Assembly: GCA_016741995.1 (NCBI GenBank)
Contig: JACVCO010000015.1
Location: 35,889 to 99,888, forward strand
Source: Hydrogenophaga sp.
GTDB taxonomy: Bacteria; Pseudomonadota; Gammaproteobacteria; Burkholderiales; Burkholderiaceae_C
DNA length: 64,000 nucleotides
Reading direction: 5' to 3'
Made by a program: the position numbers and the translations under genes. Each line of letters starts with the position of its first letter. Position 1 is the first letter of the stretch. The notes below the pieces were generated by a model. It saw only the letters and a list, made by a program, of their open reading frames with translations. It was not told the origin of the DNA and ran no database searches. Shown piece after piece: positions 17,730 to 27,945 of the stretch.

Positions 17730-19147
17730 GCCGGCTCCTGCGCGAGAAACGCGGCCACGCGCACACCCGCGCGGCGCACCGCGTCCACCAGGCGCGCATC
17801 GCCCGCGGTGGCGCCCCACAGCGTGGTGTCGGCGCACAGCGCGGCCACCGGGTCGGCGGCCGCGCAGATGGCACGGGCCACGGCCGGGTCCATGCCCTGG
17901 TCCTGGTAGGTGTAGGGCAACTGGCCGGCGTGCCAGCGCTGCAGGAAGGCCAGGAACAGCGCGGGCAGCAGGGCCACGCTGTCGATGGCCGCACCCTGCG
18001 CCAGCCGCTCGCGCACCGTGGGCGCGATGAAGCCGGGGATCTTGGAGAAGCCGTCCATGGCCACGCGCTGGTTGGTGTCGCGGATCGCGGGGTTGGCGAA
18101 GCGCTCGAGCACCACGTCGCGGTAGGCGGGCAGGTCCACCGGGCTGGGCGCGCCGGGGCGCGCGAGGCAGGGGATCACGTCGTCGGTGACGTAGTCGAAC
18201 GCCATCCGGCGAATGGCCGGCGTGCGCGTGCCTTCGTGGATGAACTGCAGGCCCGCGAGCGTGCCGGCCCAGGCGATGCAGCTGTGGCTGGCGTTGAGGA
18301 TGCGGATCTTGGCTTCCTCGTAAGGCGCGACCGAGTCCACCATCTGCACGCCCACGGCGTCCCAGGCGGGGCGGCCGGCGATGAAGTGGTCCTCGATCAC
18401 CCACTGGATGAAGCTTTCGCCGGTGACGGGGGCCGCGTCGTCGACGCCGGTGGCGGCGCGCACGCGCTCGCGCAGCTCGGGCGGCGGGCGCGGCGTGATG
18501 CGGTCGACCATCGCGTTCGGGCAGGTGGTGTTCGCCTGCACCCAGGCGGCGAGCGCGGCGTCGCCCACGCGCTCGATGAATTCGAGCAGGCCGGCGCGCA
18601 CGCGGTCGCCGTTGTGGCGCAAGTTGTCGCAGTTGAGCAGCGTGAGCGGGCCGGCACCGGCCGCGCGGCGCGCGCGCAGCAGCGCACACAGCGCGCCGTA
18701 CAGCGTTTCACCCGTTTCGCCGCGGCGCACGCGTTCGACGTCGGCGGCAAGGTCGGTGTAGGCCATGTCGAGCCGGCCGCGGTCGTCGAGGTAGTAGCCG
18801 GCCTCGGTGACGGTGAACGAGACGATGCGCGTGGCGGGGTGGGCACCGCGCGCGATGACCGCCGCGAGGCCGGGCGCATACGGCAGCACCTCGCGGATGG
18901 CGGTGATGCGCTCGTAGCGGTACTCGCCCGCGGGCGACACGGTCTCCAGCGTGTAGGCGCCGCCCTGGCCGCGCAGGGCGGCCAGCAGTTGGGGCATGTC
19001 GTCGCGCAGGTTGGCGCTGGCGAAGGACCAGCGCGTGTCGCCGCGTTCGATGAGGCGTTGCAGGTAGACCGCCTGGTGCGCGCGGTGGAAGGAGCCCAGG
19101 CCCAGGTGCAGCAGCACGGACTCGGTGGCGGGGGGCGGCAGGGTCAC
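17726..19147 (-). CDS. mtlD: mannitol/D-arabinitol dehydrogenase family protein
   Basis: This 473-residue enzyme is a long-chain polyol dehydrogenase that oxidises mannitol, sorbitol or D-arabinitol to the ketose with NAD. The N-terminal GLGSFHRAHQA motif (residues 16-26) marks the cofactor domain. The catalytic residues Lys280, Asn285 and His288 are present in KIRILNASHS, the signature of the Pseudomonas mannitol 2-dehydrogenase family. It follows the importer ATPase gene by 42 bp. D-arabinitol 4-dehydrogenase is an equally possible label, so the symbol indicates family rather than proven substrate. Confidence 0.88.
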   Translation of the reverse strand: MTLPPPATESVLLHLGLGSFHRAHQAVYLQRLIERGDTRWSFASANLRDDMPQLLAALRGQGGAYTLETVSPAGEYRYERITAIREVLPYAPGLAAVIARGAHPATRIVSFTVTEAGYYLDDRGRLDMAYTDLAADVERVRRGETGETLYGALCALLRARRAAGAGPLTLLNCDNLRHNGDRVRAGLLEFIERVGDAALAAWVQANTTCPNAMVDRITPRPPPELRERVRAATGVDDAAPVTGESFIQWVIEDHFIAGRPAWDAVGVQMVDSVAPYEEAKIRILNASHSCIAWAGTLAGLQFIHEGTRTPAIRRMAFDYVTDDVIPCLARPGAPSPVDLPAYRDVVLERFANPAIRDTNQRVAMDGFSKIPGFIAPTVRERLAQGAAIDSVALLPALFLAFLQRWHAGQLPYTYQDQGMDPAVARAICAAADPVAALCADTTLWGATAGDARLVDAVRRAGVRVAAFLAQEPA

Positions 19148-19189
19148 GGTATCGGTGAGAAAGCGGGGAGCAATCGCGGGAGAGTGGTG

Positions 19190-20236
<1,047 letters not shown>

Positions 20237-20252
20237 GTCGGTCTTCCCGGGT

Positions 20253-21074
20253 TCACTTGACGGCGCCGAAGGTGAGGCCCTGCACCAGCTGCTTCTGGCT
20301 GAACCAGCCGAACACCACGATGGGTGCGATGGCCATCAGCGAAGCGGCGGAGAGCTTGGCCCAGAACAGGCCTTCGGGGCTGGAGTAGGAGGCGATGAGC
20401 GTGGCCAGCGTGCCGGCCTTGGCGGAGGTGAGGTTGAGCGCCCAGAAGGCCTCGTTCCAGCTCAGCACCAGGCACAGCAGGCCGGTGGAGGCCATGCCGC
20501 CCACGGACAGCGGCAACACCACGTGGCGGAACTCGGTCCACAGGCTCGCGCCGTCCATGCGGGCGGCTTCCAGGATCTCGTTGGGAATGTCCTTGTAGCT
20601 CGTGTAGAGCATCCACACCATGATGGGCAGGTTGGACAGTGTGAAGACGATGGTGAGCGCGCTCAGCGAGTCGAGCATGCCCGCCGTTTGCGCGAGCACG
20701 TAGATCGGCACCAGCGCGCCCACCGCCGGCATCATCTTGGTGGAGAGCATCCACATGAGGATGTCGCGCGTGCGCTTGGTGCGGAAGAACGCCATCGAGT
20801 ACGCCGCGGGCGCGGCGATGAGCAGGCCGATGACGGTGGAGGCCACGCTGGTGATGAGCGAGTTGCGCGCGTAGAGCAGGTAATCGCTGCGGCGCTGCAC
20901 CTCCCCGAAGTTCTCCAGCGTGGGTTCGAACACGAACAGCGGTGGCACGGCGATGGCCTGCAGCTCGGTCTTGAAGGCGGTGAGGAACAGCCAGCCCAGC
21001 GGGAAGAACAGCAGCAGGGCCACGGCCCAGGCCGCGAGCGTTCGCAAGGTGGTGAGCAAGGGGTTCGTGGGCAT
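20253..21074 (-). CDS. mtlG: polyol ABC transporter permease (MtlG/SmoG type)
   Basis: This 273-residue inner-membrane permease has six predicted helices and the MalG-type EAA coupling loop (EILEAARMDGASLWTEFRHV) that docks onto the ATPase. It starts at ATG 21074, two bases after the stop of the partner permease gene. It belongs to the carbohydrate uptake CUT1 family. Context assigns it to mannitol/sorbitol-type polyol uptake. Confidence 0.9.
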   Translation of the reverse strand: MPTNPLLTTLRTLAAWAVALLLFFPLGWLFLTAFKTELQAIAVPPLFVFEPTLENFGEVQRRSDYLLYARNSLITSVASTVIGLLIAAPAAYSMAFFRTKRTRDILMWMLSTKMMPAVGALVPIYVLAQTAGMLDSLSALTIVFTLSNLPIMVWMLYTSYKDIPNEILEAARMDGASLWTEFRHVVLPLSVGGMASTGLLCLVLSWNEAFWALNLTSAKAGTLATLIASYSSPEGLFWAKLSAASLMAIAPIVVFGWFSQKQLVQGLTFGAVK

Positions 21075-21076
21075 GC

Positions 21077-21934
21077 TCAATCCAGGTTCTTGCCGATGAT
21101 GCGGATGAGGAACACCGCGACGATGTTGGCCAGCACCACCGCGAACAGCGCACCGGCCGACGCGACGCCGACGTCGAAGTTCATCAGCGACTGCTTGAAG
21201 ATCAGGTAGGTGAGGTTGGTGCTCTCGTTGCCCGGGCCGCCGTTGGTGGTGATGGCGATCTCGGCGAACACGCTGAGCAGGAAGATCATCTCGATCATGA
21301 TCACCACCGCCATCGGGCGCGCCAGGTGCGGCAGCGTGAGGTAGAAGAAGCGCTGCACGGCGCTGGCGCCGTCCATGCGCGCGGCCTCCATCTGCTCGCG
21401 GTCGAGCGACTGCAGCGAGGTGATGAAGATCAGGCAGGCGAAGGGCAGCCACTGCCAGGCCACCATGAGGATCACCGAGAACAGCGGCACGCTGGTGAGC
21501 CAGTCCACCGGCTCCAGGCCGAAGAACTTCCACACGTTGGCAAGCACGCCGTAGATGGGGTTCATCATCATGTGCTTCCACAGCAGCGCGTTGACCGCGG
21601 GCATGACGAAGAACGGCGAGATGAGCAGCACGCGCACGATGCCGCGGCCGGGGAACGGGTCGTTGACGAGCAGCGCGAGCAGCACCCCCAGCACCACGGT
21701 GATGACGATCACGCTGCCGATGAGCAGCAGCGTGTTCGACACCGCGGGCCAGAAGTCCGGGTCGGTGATGAAGTATTCGTAGTTGGCCAGCCCGGCAAAG
21801 CCGTGCTGGCCCGGCTGCATGAGGTTGTAGTTGACCAGCGAGAAGCCGATGGTCATCAGCAGGGGAACGAGCATCCAGAGCAGGAGCGCGATCACCGCTG
21901 GTGCCATCAGCACCCGGGGAAGCAGCCGGTTCAT
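21077..21934 (-). CDS. mtlF: polyol ABC transporter permease (MtlF/SmoF type)
   Basis: This is a 285-residue MalF-type permease with about six transmembrane helices and the coupling loop EQMEAARMDGASAVQRFFYL. It contains the NGGPGNEST segment common to MalF-like CUT1 permeases. It lies 28 bp after the binding-protein gene and forms the heterodimeric channel with the next gene product. Confidence 0.9.
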   Translation of the reverse strand: MNRLLPRVLMAPAVIALLLWMLVPLLMTIGFSLVNYNLMQPGQHGFAGLANYEYFITDPDFWPAVSNTLLLIGSVIVITVVLGVLLALLVNDPFPGRGIVRVLLISPFFVMPAVNALLWKHMMMNPIYGVLANVWKFFGLEPVDWLTSVPLFSVILMVAWQWLPFACLIFITSLQSLDREQMEAARMDGASAVQRFFYLTLPHLARPMAVVIMIEMIFLLSVFAEIAITTNGGPGNESTNLTYLIFKQSLMNFDVGVASAGALFAVVLANIVAVFLIRIIGKNLD

Positions 21935-21962
21935 GCGGGCAATCCGGAACAGAGACGCTGGC

Positions 21963-23270
21963 TTACTTGTAGTAGCCGGCCTTCTTCATCTCGCGGTCGG
22001 CCATGGTCTGCGCGGTCTTGAGCGCCTGATCCACCGTGGCGCGGCCCGCCAGCGCCGCACTCATCTGCTGGCCCACGGCCACGCCGATGGCCTGGAACTC
22101 GGGAATGGCCGCGTACTGCACGCCCACGTACGGCGACTTGGGCAGCGTGCTGTCGTTCGGGTTGGCCGAGTCGATGGCCTTCTTCTCGGCGGCGGCGAAC
22201 TTGGCCACCTTCTGGAACTCGGCGTTGGCGTAGGTGGATTTGCGCGTTCCCGTGGGCACCGCGCCCCAACCCTGCTCCTTGGCGACGAGGTTGACGTAGT
22301 CCTTGGACGTGGCCCACTTGATGAAGGCCTGCGCGGCGGCGTCTTTGGTCGAGCTCGCGGGGATGGCGAGGTTCCACGACCACAACCAGTTCGCACCCTT
22401 GGGCGTGACGGCGACCGGCGCCTGCGCGAAGGCCACCTTGTCGGCCACCTTGGACTGTTTGGGATCGCTGATGAAGGAGGCGGCGATGGTCGCGTCGACC
22501 CACATCGCGCACTTGCCTTCGTTGAACAGCGCCAGGTTCTCGTTGAAGCTGTTGGCCGACGCACCGGGCGGGCCGTACTGCTTCATCAGATCCACATAGA
22601 AGGTGACGGCGTCCTTCCAGGGCTTGCTCTCGATCTGCGGCTTCCACTGCATGTCGAACCACTGGCCGCCGTGGGTGTTGACCAGCGTGGTGAGGAAGGC
22701 CATGTTGTCGCCCCAGCCCGGCTTGCCGCGCAGGCACATGCCGAACACGCCGGCTTTCGGGTCGTGCGCCTTGGCGGCAAAGTCTTTCACCTGCGCCCAG
22801 GTGGGCTGCTCGGGCATCTGCACGCCGGCCTTGTCGGCCAGGTCCTTGCGGTACATCAGCATCGAGCTTTCGCCGTAGAAGGGCGCGGCGTAGAGCTTGC
22901 CTTCGTGCGACAGGCCGCTGCGGATCGCGGGCAGCAGGTCGTCCACGTCGTAGGCGGCGTCGGTGGCGATGGGCTTGAGCCAGCCCTTCTTCGACCAGAT
23001 CGGCGCTTCGTACAGGCCGATGGTCATGATGTCGAACTGGCCGCCCTTGGTGGCGATGTCGGTGGTGACGCGCTGGCGCAGCACGCCCTCCTCCAGCGTC
23101 ACCCACTTGAGCTTGACGCCCGGGTTGGCGGCCTCGAAATGTTTGCCGAGCTTCTGCATCTCGATCATGTGGCCGTTGTTCACGGTGGCGATCACGAGCT
23201 CGGTGTTGGCGTGCGCGGCCCCTGCGCTGAGCAGAACGGCCGCCATGACGGAAGCGATGCGAAGGTTCAC
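21963..23270 (-). CDS. mtlE: polyol ABC transporter substrate-binding protein (MtlE/SmoE type)
   Basis: This 435-residue periplasmic protein is a family 1 extracellular solute-binding protein. The signal peptide covers about residues 1-22 (ending AGAAHA), and the mature domain has LVIATVNNGHMIEMQKL and FNEGKCAMWVDAT. It starts at GTG 23270 with GGAG eight bases upstream (CCAGGAGACAACCC). As first gene of the polyol operon it would deliver mannitol, sorbitol or arabitol to the MtlF/MtlG channel. Confidence 0.9.
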   Translation of the reverse strand: MNLRIASVMAAVLLSAGAAHANTELVIATVNNGHMIEMQKLGKHFEAANPGVKLKWVTLEEGVLRQRVTTDIATKGGQFDIMTIGLYEAPIWSKKGWLKPIATDAAYDVDDLLPAIRSGLSHEGKLYAAPFYGESSMLMYRKDLADKAGVQMPEQPTWAQVKDFAAKAHDPKAGVFGMCLRGKPGWGDNMAFLTTLVNTHGGQWFDMQWKPQIESKPWKDAVTFYVDLMKQYGPPGASANSFNENLALFNEGKCAMWVDATIAASFISDPKQSKVADKVAFAQAPVAVTPKGANWLWSWNLAIPASSTKDAAAQAFIKWATSKDYVNLVAKEQGWGAVPTGTRKSTYANAEFQKVAKFAAAEKKAIDSANPNDSTLPKSPYVGVQYAAIPEFQAIGVAVGQQMSAALAGRATVDQALKTAQTMADREMKKAGYYK

Positions 23271-23533
23271 GGGTTGTCTCCTGGATGTCTTGTCGGAAGC
23301 GAGGGCGGCCACGGGGACCGTGCCCGGATTCTGGCCAGCGTGTCGGGCGCTGCTGGTACGCAAACGGGCAGCACCCGTACTTTTTTGCATCCGAAGGCTG
23401 GGAATTACCCTAGGAATCGGGGGAAAGTTTGTATGAAGCACCCCGCCAGGTCGGCCCCAGTCATGAACAGGATCGATAAGTGCATGCCGATTGCCGCGCT
23501 TCCCGAAGCCCCCACCCGCTGCGACCATCGGTC
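23271..23533. promoter_or_regulatory. divergent intergenic region between mtlE and a LysR gene
   Basis: These 263 bp should hold the polyol operon promoter (minus) and the LysR promoter (plus). An AT-richer stretch at 23380-23420 includes GATTCCTAGG (minus strand, 23409-23418), a 9-base core of which recurs in front of the cupin gene at 27421-27429. I do not find a convincing sigma-70 pair or AraC half-sites by eye. Confidence 0.35.
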
Positions 23534-24427
23534 ATGTCCAAGGAAAACATCGGCGATCTGCTGGCGCTGGTGGCGGTGGTGCGCGAAGGCAGCTTCACGC
23601 GCGCGGCGGCCACGCTGGGGATTTCGCAATCGGGCCTGAGCCACCGCATCCGCGCGCTCGAATCGCGCATGGGCCTGCGGCTGCTGGCGCGCACCACGCG
23701 CAGCGTCTCACCCACCGAAGCCGGCGAGCGCGTGTTGCGCACCGTGGCGCCGCGGCTGGCCGAGATCGAGGAAGAGCTCAAGGCCCTGGCCGACCTGCGC
23801 GACAAGCCCGCGGGCACCGTGCGCATCACCGCCACCGACGTGGTGGCCGACACGCTGCTGTGGCCGCGGCTGCGGCCCCTGCTGGCCGAGTACCCCGACA
23901 TCCGGCTGGAGATCGCCACCGACTACCGGCTCACCGACATCGTCGAGAACCGCTTCGACCTCGGTGTGCGCGGCGGCGGGCAGGTGGCGCGCGACATGAT
24001 CGCCGTGCGCATCGCGCCCGACATCCGGCGCATGGTGGTGGGGGCGCCCGCGTACTTCGAACGCCACCCCGCGCCACAGACACCCGAAGACCTGCTGCAG
24101 CACAACTGCGTCTCGCTGCGCCTGCTGAGTGGCGGTGGGCTGTACGCCTGGGAATTCCGCCAGGGCGAACGCGAACTGCAGGTGCGCGTGGACGGCCAAC
24201 TGGTGTTCAACAACTCCTACCAGGTGCTGCGCGCCGCACTCGACGGCGTGGGCCTGGCCTTCAGCACCGACACCATCGCCGCCGAGCATGTGCAGGCCGG
24301 CCGCCTGACCGAGGTGCTGCGCGACTGGAGCATCGTGGTGCCGGGCTACCACCTCTACTACCCCAACCGGCGCCAGCTGTCGCGGCCGACGCAGCTCGTG
24401 ATCGACGCGCTGCGCCACCGCAGCTGA
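23534..24427 (+). CDS. LysR-family transcriptional regulator
   Basis: This is a 297-residue LysR-type regulator with a helix-turn-helix at about residues 20-40 (SFTRAAATLGISQSGLSHRI) and an effector-binding domain after residue 90. It is strikingly similar to the other LysR protein at 28720-29610: both begin with KENI.DLLA, and share EGSFTRAAA.LG.SQS and MGLRLL.RTTRSV.PTEAGER. It is divergent from mtlE and convergent with the molybdenum hydroxylase gene. Either neighbour, or neither, could be its target. The gene starts at ATG 23534. Confidence 0.88.
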   Translation: MSKENIGDLLALVAVVREGSFTRAAATLGISQSGLSHRIRALESRMGLRLLARTTRSVSPTEAGERVLRTVAPRLAEIEEELKALADLRDKPAGTVRITATDVVADTLLWPRLRPLLAEYPDIRLEIATDYRLTDIVENRFDLGVRGGGQVARDMIAVRIAPDIRRMVVGAPAYFERHPAPQTPEDLLQHNCVSLRLLSGGGLYAWEFRQGERELQVRVDGQLVFNNSYQVLRAALDGVGLAFSTDTIAAEHVQAGRLTEVLRDWSIVVPGYHLYYPNRRQLSRPTQLVIDALRHRS

Positions 24428-24461
24428 CCGCGGTCGCTGGCGCGCGCCGGTCGGGGTCGCC

Positions 24462-26744
24462 TCAGGCGGTGAGCGAACGCACGGGCAGTTGCCGCAGCCG
24501 CTTGCCCGTGGCCGCGAAGATGGCGTTGCACAAGGCCGGCGCCACCGGCGGCACCGGGGGCTCACCCACGCCGCCCGGTGGCAGGCGGTGGTCGTTGTTG
24601 ACCAGGTGGGTGCGGATGGTGCGCGGCGATTGCGCGTGGCGCAGCAGCTCGTGGTCGTGGAAGTTGCTCTGCACCACGCGGCCTTTTTCGAACGTGATCT
24701 CGCCACTGAGGGCCAGGCTCAGGCCCATGATGGCGCCGCCCTCCATCTGCGAGCGGATGCGCTCGGGGTTCACCTGCGGCCCGCAGTCGATGGCCATGTC
24801 CACCGCCACCACCTGCAACGCGCCCTTCTCGTCCACCGCCACCTCCACCACCGTGGCGGTGTAGCTGAGGAAGCTGTAGCAGAAGGCCAGGCCAAGACCA
24901 TGGCCCTGGGGCAGCTTGCGCCCCCAGCGGGCGCCCCGCGCCGCCGCGTCGAGCACGTCGCGCATGCGGCCGGTGTCGATGGGGTACACGGCCGGGTCTT
25001 CCGAGTAGTTCCAACCGTCCGACAGCGTGGTCGGGTCAATGCGCCGGCGCGGACCGATGAGCGCGCGCGCATAGGCCAATGGGTCCTGCTTCGCGCGGTG
25101 CGCGAGTTCGTCGATGAAGCTCTGCGAGGCGAACACGTGCGGAATGTTCGAGACCGAACGGAACCAGCCGATGCGCGCGTGCGCCTCGACCTCGGCGGTT
25201 TCCACACTCACGTTCGGGATCGCGAACGGCATGTTGGTGGCCGACATGCCCATCTCGAACGGCGCCGAGCCTTTGGCCCCTGCAGCGAAAGTGGAGGCGA
25301 TGGTGGGCGCCGCCGTGCGGTGGCGCCAGGCCTGCGGCATGCCGTTGGCGTCGAGCGCGGCTTCGATGCGCTCGACCGACACCGTGTGCAGGTAGTCGTG
25401 GCGCAGGTCATCGTCGCGCGTCCACACCACCTTCACCGGCGTGCCCGGCAGGGCCTTCGCCAGCAGCGCAGCTTCCACCACGTAGTCGGGTTTGGACTTG
25501 CGGCCGAAGCCCCCGCCGAGCAACAGGCAGTTCACCTTCACGCGCTCAGGCGCAAAGCCGGCCTGCGCGGCCACGTTGTCGAGCGTGGCCTGCGCGTTCT
25601 GCGTGCTGCTCCAGATCTCGATGCCACCGTCCTTGACGAGCGCGGTGGCCACGGGCGGCTCCATGCTGGCGTGCGCCAGGTGCGGCATGTAGAACTCGGC
25701 CGCGTGCCGGCGCTCGGTGGGCGCTTGCGTGAGCGCGGCGTTGGCGTCGCCGTTGCTGCGCACCACCTTGCCAGGCGCGCGCGCGGCGGCCTCCAGCGTG
25801 CCGCGGTAGGCCACCGAGTCGTAGCTGGCGTTCGGGCCGTCGTCCCATTCGATTTCGAGCGCGGCGCGGCCCTGCATGGCAGCCCAGGTGTTGCTGGCGA
25901 TCACGGCCACGCCGCCCAGCGGCTTGAACAGCGGCGCACCGCTGAGCACGGGCAGTTCCACCACGCGCTGCACGCCCGGCACCTGCAGGGCCTTCTCGCT
26001 GTTCACGCGGCGCAGCTTGCCACCCAGCACCGGCGGGCGCGCCACCACAGCGAACAGCATGCCGGGCAGGTGCGCATCCATGCCGTACTGCGCCCGGCCC
26101 TTGCCGATGGCGTCGAGGTCGTAGGGCCGCACGCCGCCCTTGCCGATGTAGCGGAACTGCGCGTTGGTCTTGAGCTTGAGCGCATCGCCCCGGGGCACAG
26201 GCAGGGTGGCGGCCGCGGCGGCCAGTTCGCCATAGCCCAGGCGGCGGCCGGTGGCGCTGTGCAGCACCTCGTGCTGAACCGCCCGAACCTCGCCCACCGA
26301 CACGCCCCAACGCGCGGCCGCGGCGGCTTCGAGCATCTGGCGCGCGGCGGCGCCCACGCGGCGCATGGGCTGGTAGAAGTGGCGGATGCTGCGCGAGCCG
26401 TCGGTGTTCTGGTTGCCGTAGCGCTTTTCGTCGGCACCCGACTGCACGATGCGCACGCGGTCCCAGCGCGCTTCCAGTTCGTCGGCCACCACCATGGGCA
26501 GGCTGGTGCGGATGCCGGTGCCCATCTCGGCGCGGTGGGCCACGATGCTCACGGTGCCATCGGCCGCGATGGAGACAAAGACCAGCGGGTCGTCCACGGT
26601 GCCGCCGGACATGCTGTCGGCGCCAAACTTCTTTTCCTGGGCTGACACGGTGCCCGCAGCGTTGACGGCCAGCGCCAGGCCGCCGGTGGCCTGCAGGAAG
26701 CGGCGGCGCGAGACCGCGAGGAAGGGAGCGGTGGGGGTGTTCAT
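24462..26744 (-). CDS. xanthine dehydrogenase-family molybdenum hydroxylase large subunit (IorB-like)
   Basis: This 760-residue protein is the molybdopterin-cytosine-dinucleotide-binding subunit of a xanthine oxidase-family hydroxylase, most like isoquinoline 1-oxidoreductase beta. The N terminus has a Tat export signal (SRRRFLQATGG, residues 12-22). Typical blocks include the Moco-contacting GGGFGRKSKPDYVVEA segment and the C-terminal catalytic glutamate motif GGVGEPPVPP. Such enzymes hydroxylate aldehydes or N-heterocycles using water. It lies 2 bp after the small iron-sulfur subunit gene. No third cytochrome or FAD subunit is adjacent, so the electron acceptor is unclear. Confidence 0.88.
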   Translation of the reverse strand: MNTPTAPFLAVSRRRFLQATGGLALAVNAAGTVSAQEKKFGADSMSGGTVDDPLVFVSIAADGTVSIVAHRAEMGTGIRTSLPMVVADELEARWDRVRIVQSGADEKRYGNQNTDGSRSIRHFYQPMRRVGAAARQMLEAAAAARWGVSVGEVRAVQHEVLHSATGRRLGYGELAAAAATLPVPRGDALKLKTNAQFRYIGKGGVRPYDLDAIGKGRAQYGMDAHLPGMLFAVVARPPVLGGKLRRVNSEKALQVPGVQRVVELPVLSGAPLFKPLGGVAVIASNTWAAMQGRAALEIEWDDGPNASYDSVAYRGTLEAAARAPGKVVRSNGDANAALTQAPTERRHAAEFYMPHLAHASMEPPVATALVKDGGIEIWSSTQNAQATLDNVAAQAGFAPERVKVNCLLLGGGFGRKSKPDYVVEAALLAKALPGTPVKVVWTRDDDLRHDYLHTVSVERIEAALDANGMPQAWRHRTAAPTIASTFAAGAKGSAPFEMGMSATNMPFAIPNVSVETAEVEAHARIGWFRSVSNIPHVFASQSFIDELAHRAKQDPLAYARALIGPRRRIDPTTLSDGWNYSEDPAVYPIDTGRMRDVLDAAARGARWGRKLPQGHGLGLAFCYSFLSYTATVVEVAVDEKGALQVVAVDMAIDCGPQVNPERIRSQMEGGAIMGLSLALSGEITFEKGRVVQSNFHDHELLRHAQSPRTIRTHLVNNDHRLPPGGVGEPPVPPVAPALCNAIFAATGKRLRQLPVRSLTA

Positions 26745-26746
26745 GC

Positions 26747-27208
26747 TCAGGCTCCCAGGCGTTGGGCCGCGAGGCGGATGGCCGCGAGGATGCGCGGGTA
26801 GGTGCCGCAGCGGCAGACGTTGCCGCTCATGGCCTCTTCGATCTGGCGATCGTTCGGCCTGGGTGTGGCGCGCAGCAGGCCCGCGGCGGCCATGATCTGC
26901 CCCGGCTGGCAGTACCCGCACTGCGCCACGTTGAGTTCGACCCAGGCCTGTTGCACCACGCGGCCGATGCGGTCGTTCTCGAGGCCTTCGATGGTGAGCA
27001 CGGGCTGCGTACCCACGGCCGACACGGGCGTGGTGCAGGAACGCACCGGCACGCCGTCGAGGTGCACCGTGCAGCTGCCGCACAGCGCCATGCCGCAACC
27101 GAACTTGGTGCCGGTCATGGCGAGCTCGTCACGCAGCACCCACAGCAAAGGGGTCTCCTGGGGGGAGCGGACCTCGACGGCCCGCCCGTTGATCTGGATC
27201 TGTGTCAT
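26747..27208 (-). CDS. (2Fe-2S) small subunit of the molybdenum hydroxylase (IorA-like)
   Basis: This 153-residue protein carries two [2Fe-2S] clusters. Cys38, 43, 46 and 58 form the plant-ferredoxin-type site (GCGMALCGSC), and Cys97, 100, 132 and 134 form the alpha-helical site (CGYCQPG and CRCGTY). It has no export signal, so if the complex is periplasmic this subunit would be carried out folded with the Tat-signal-bearing large subunit. It transfers electrons from the molybdenum centre. The start is ATG 27208. Confidence 0.92.
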   Translation of the reverse strand: MTQIQINGRAVEVRSPQETPLLWVLRDELAMTGTKFGCGMALCGSCTVHLDGVPVRSCTTPVSAVGTQPVLTIEGLENDRIGRVVQQAWVELNVAQCGYCQPGQIMAAAGLLRATPRPNDRQIEEAMSGNVCRCGTYPRILAAIRLAAQRLGA

Positions 27209-27465
27209 GGGGCGTTGTCCTTGAGCAATGCGCCCGCTGGAACGGCACGGCGCGGCAGCGTGAAAGTTACCCAAGCGCCTGGCGGGTGACTAGACCGCAT
27301 CACCGGGATGGCTTGATGAGCTTCTTTCATGAATGCGGCGGGAACCAACCGATCCGCAGCCATTCATGAACGTTTCGAATGGCTGCAAGCGAATTCAGCC
27401 AGCTAGTCGCGGGCCCGGCGGATTCCTAGAGTGCATGACTTCGTCACCACTTCTTCGAGATCGGC
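27209..27465. promoter_or_regulatory. divergent promoter region between molybdenum hydroxylase and cupin genes
   Basis: This 257-bp region separates the two divergent transcription units and holds two copies of TTCATGAA (27326-27333 and 27363-27370, 37 bp apart) and a perfect CCATTC-N11-GAATGG inverted repeat at 27360-27382. The remainder shows no open reading frame with normal codon bias. It is the likely control region for both units. Confidence 0.5.
27360..27382. promoter_or_regulatory. candidate LysR box (inverted repeat with T-N11-A core)
   Basis: CCATTC and GAATGG form a perfect 6-bp inverted repeat separated by exactly 11 bases, matching the T-N11-A rule for LysR-type regulator binding sites. 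It is about 84 bp upstream of the cupin start codon, the usual place for a recognition site. The regulators most likely to bind are the paralogous LysR proteins at 23534 and 28720. Confidence 0.55.
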
Positions 27466-27924
27466 ATGAAACACCTCCTGAGCGCCTCCGCCCTGTCTTT
27501 GTGTGCCCTGTCCACGCAGGCACAGGACATCACGATCCACCGCGCCGGCAGCCACGCGTCGGCCAAGGGCGCGGCCGGGTTCTTCACCGGCGCGGTGCGC
27601 GTGGACATGCTCAACGCCGCGCAGGCACCGTCGCGCGCGTCGAGTGCGTATGTCACGTTCGAACCCGGCGCGCGCACCGCGTGGCACACGCACCCGGCCG
27701 GCCAGACCCTGACCGTCACCGCGGGTGTGGGCCGCGTGCAGCGCTGGGGTCAGAACGCCGAGGTGATCCGCCCTGGTGATGCGGTGTTCATCCCCGCGGG
27801 TGTGAAGCACTGGCACGGCGCGGGCCCCACCACCGGCATGACCCACATCGCCATCACGGAAACGCTGGACGGCAAGAACGTCGACTGGCTGGAGCACGTG
27901 AGCGACGTGCAGTACGCCCAGTAA
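27466..27924 (+). CDS. exported cupin-domain protein
   Basis: This is a 152-residue cupin with a signal peptide (residues 1-20, ending STQAQ). The beta-barrel core shows the metal-binding motifs [14 protein letters not shown] and [10 protein letters not shown]; the usual glutamate of motif 1 is replaced by Gln in this segment. Such small cupins often accompany carboxymuconolactone decarboxylase-like proteins, as here, where the next gene follows after 21 bp. The substrate is unknown. A periplasmic location is inferred from the signal peptide. Confidence 0.8.
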   Translation: MKHLLSASALSLCALSTQAQDITIHRAGSHASAKGAAGFFTGAVRVDMLNAAQAPSRASSAYVTFEPGARTAWHTHPAGQTLTVTAGVGRVQRWGQNAEVIRPGDAVFIPAGVKHWHGAGPTTGMTHIAITETLDGKNVDWLEHVSDVQYAQ

Positions 27925-27945
27925 GACGCATCGACCGGAGCCCCC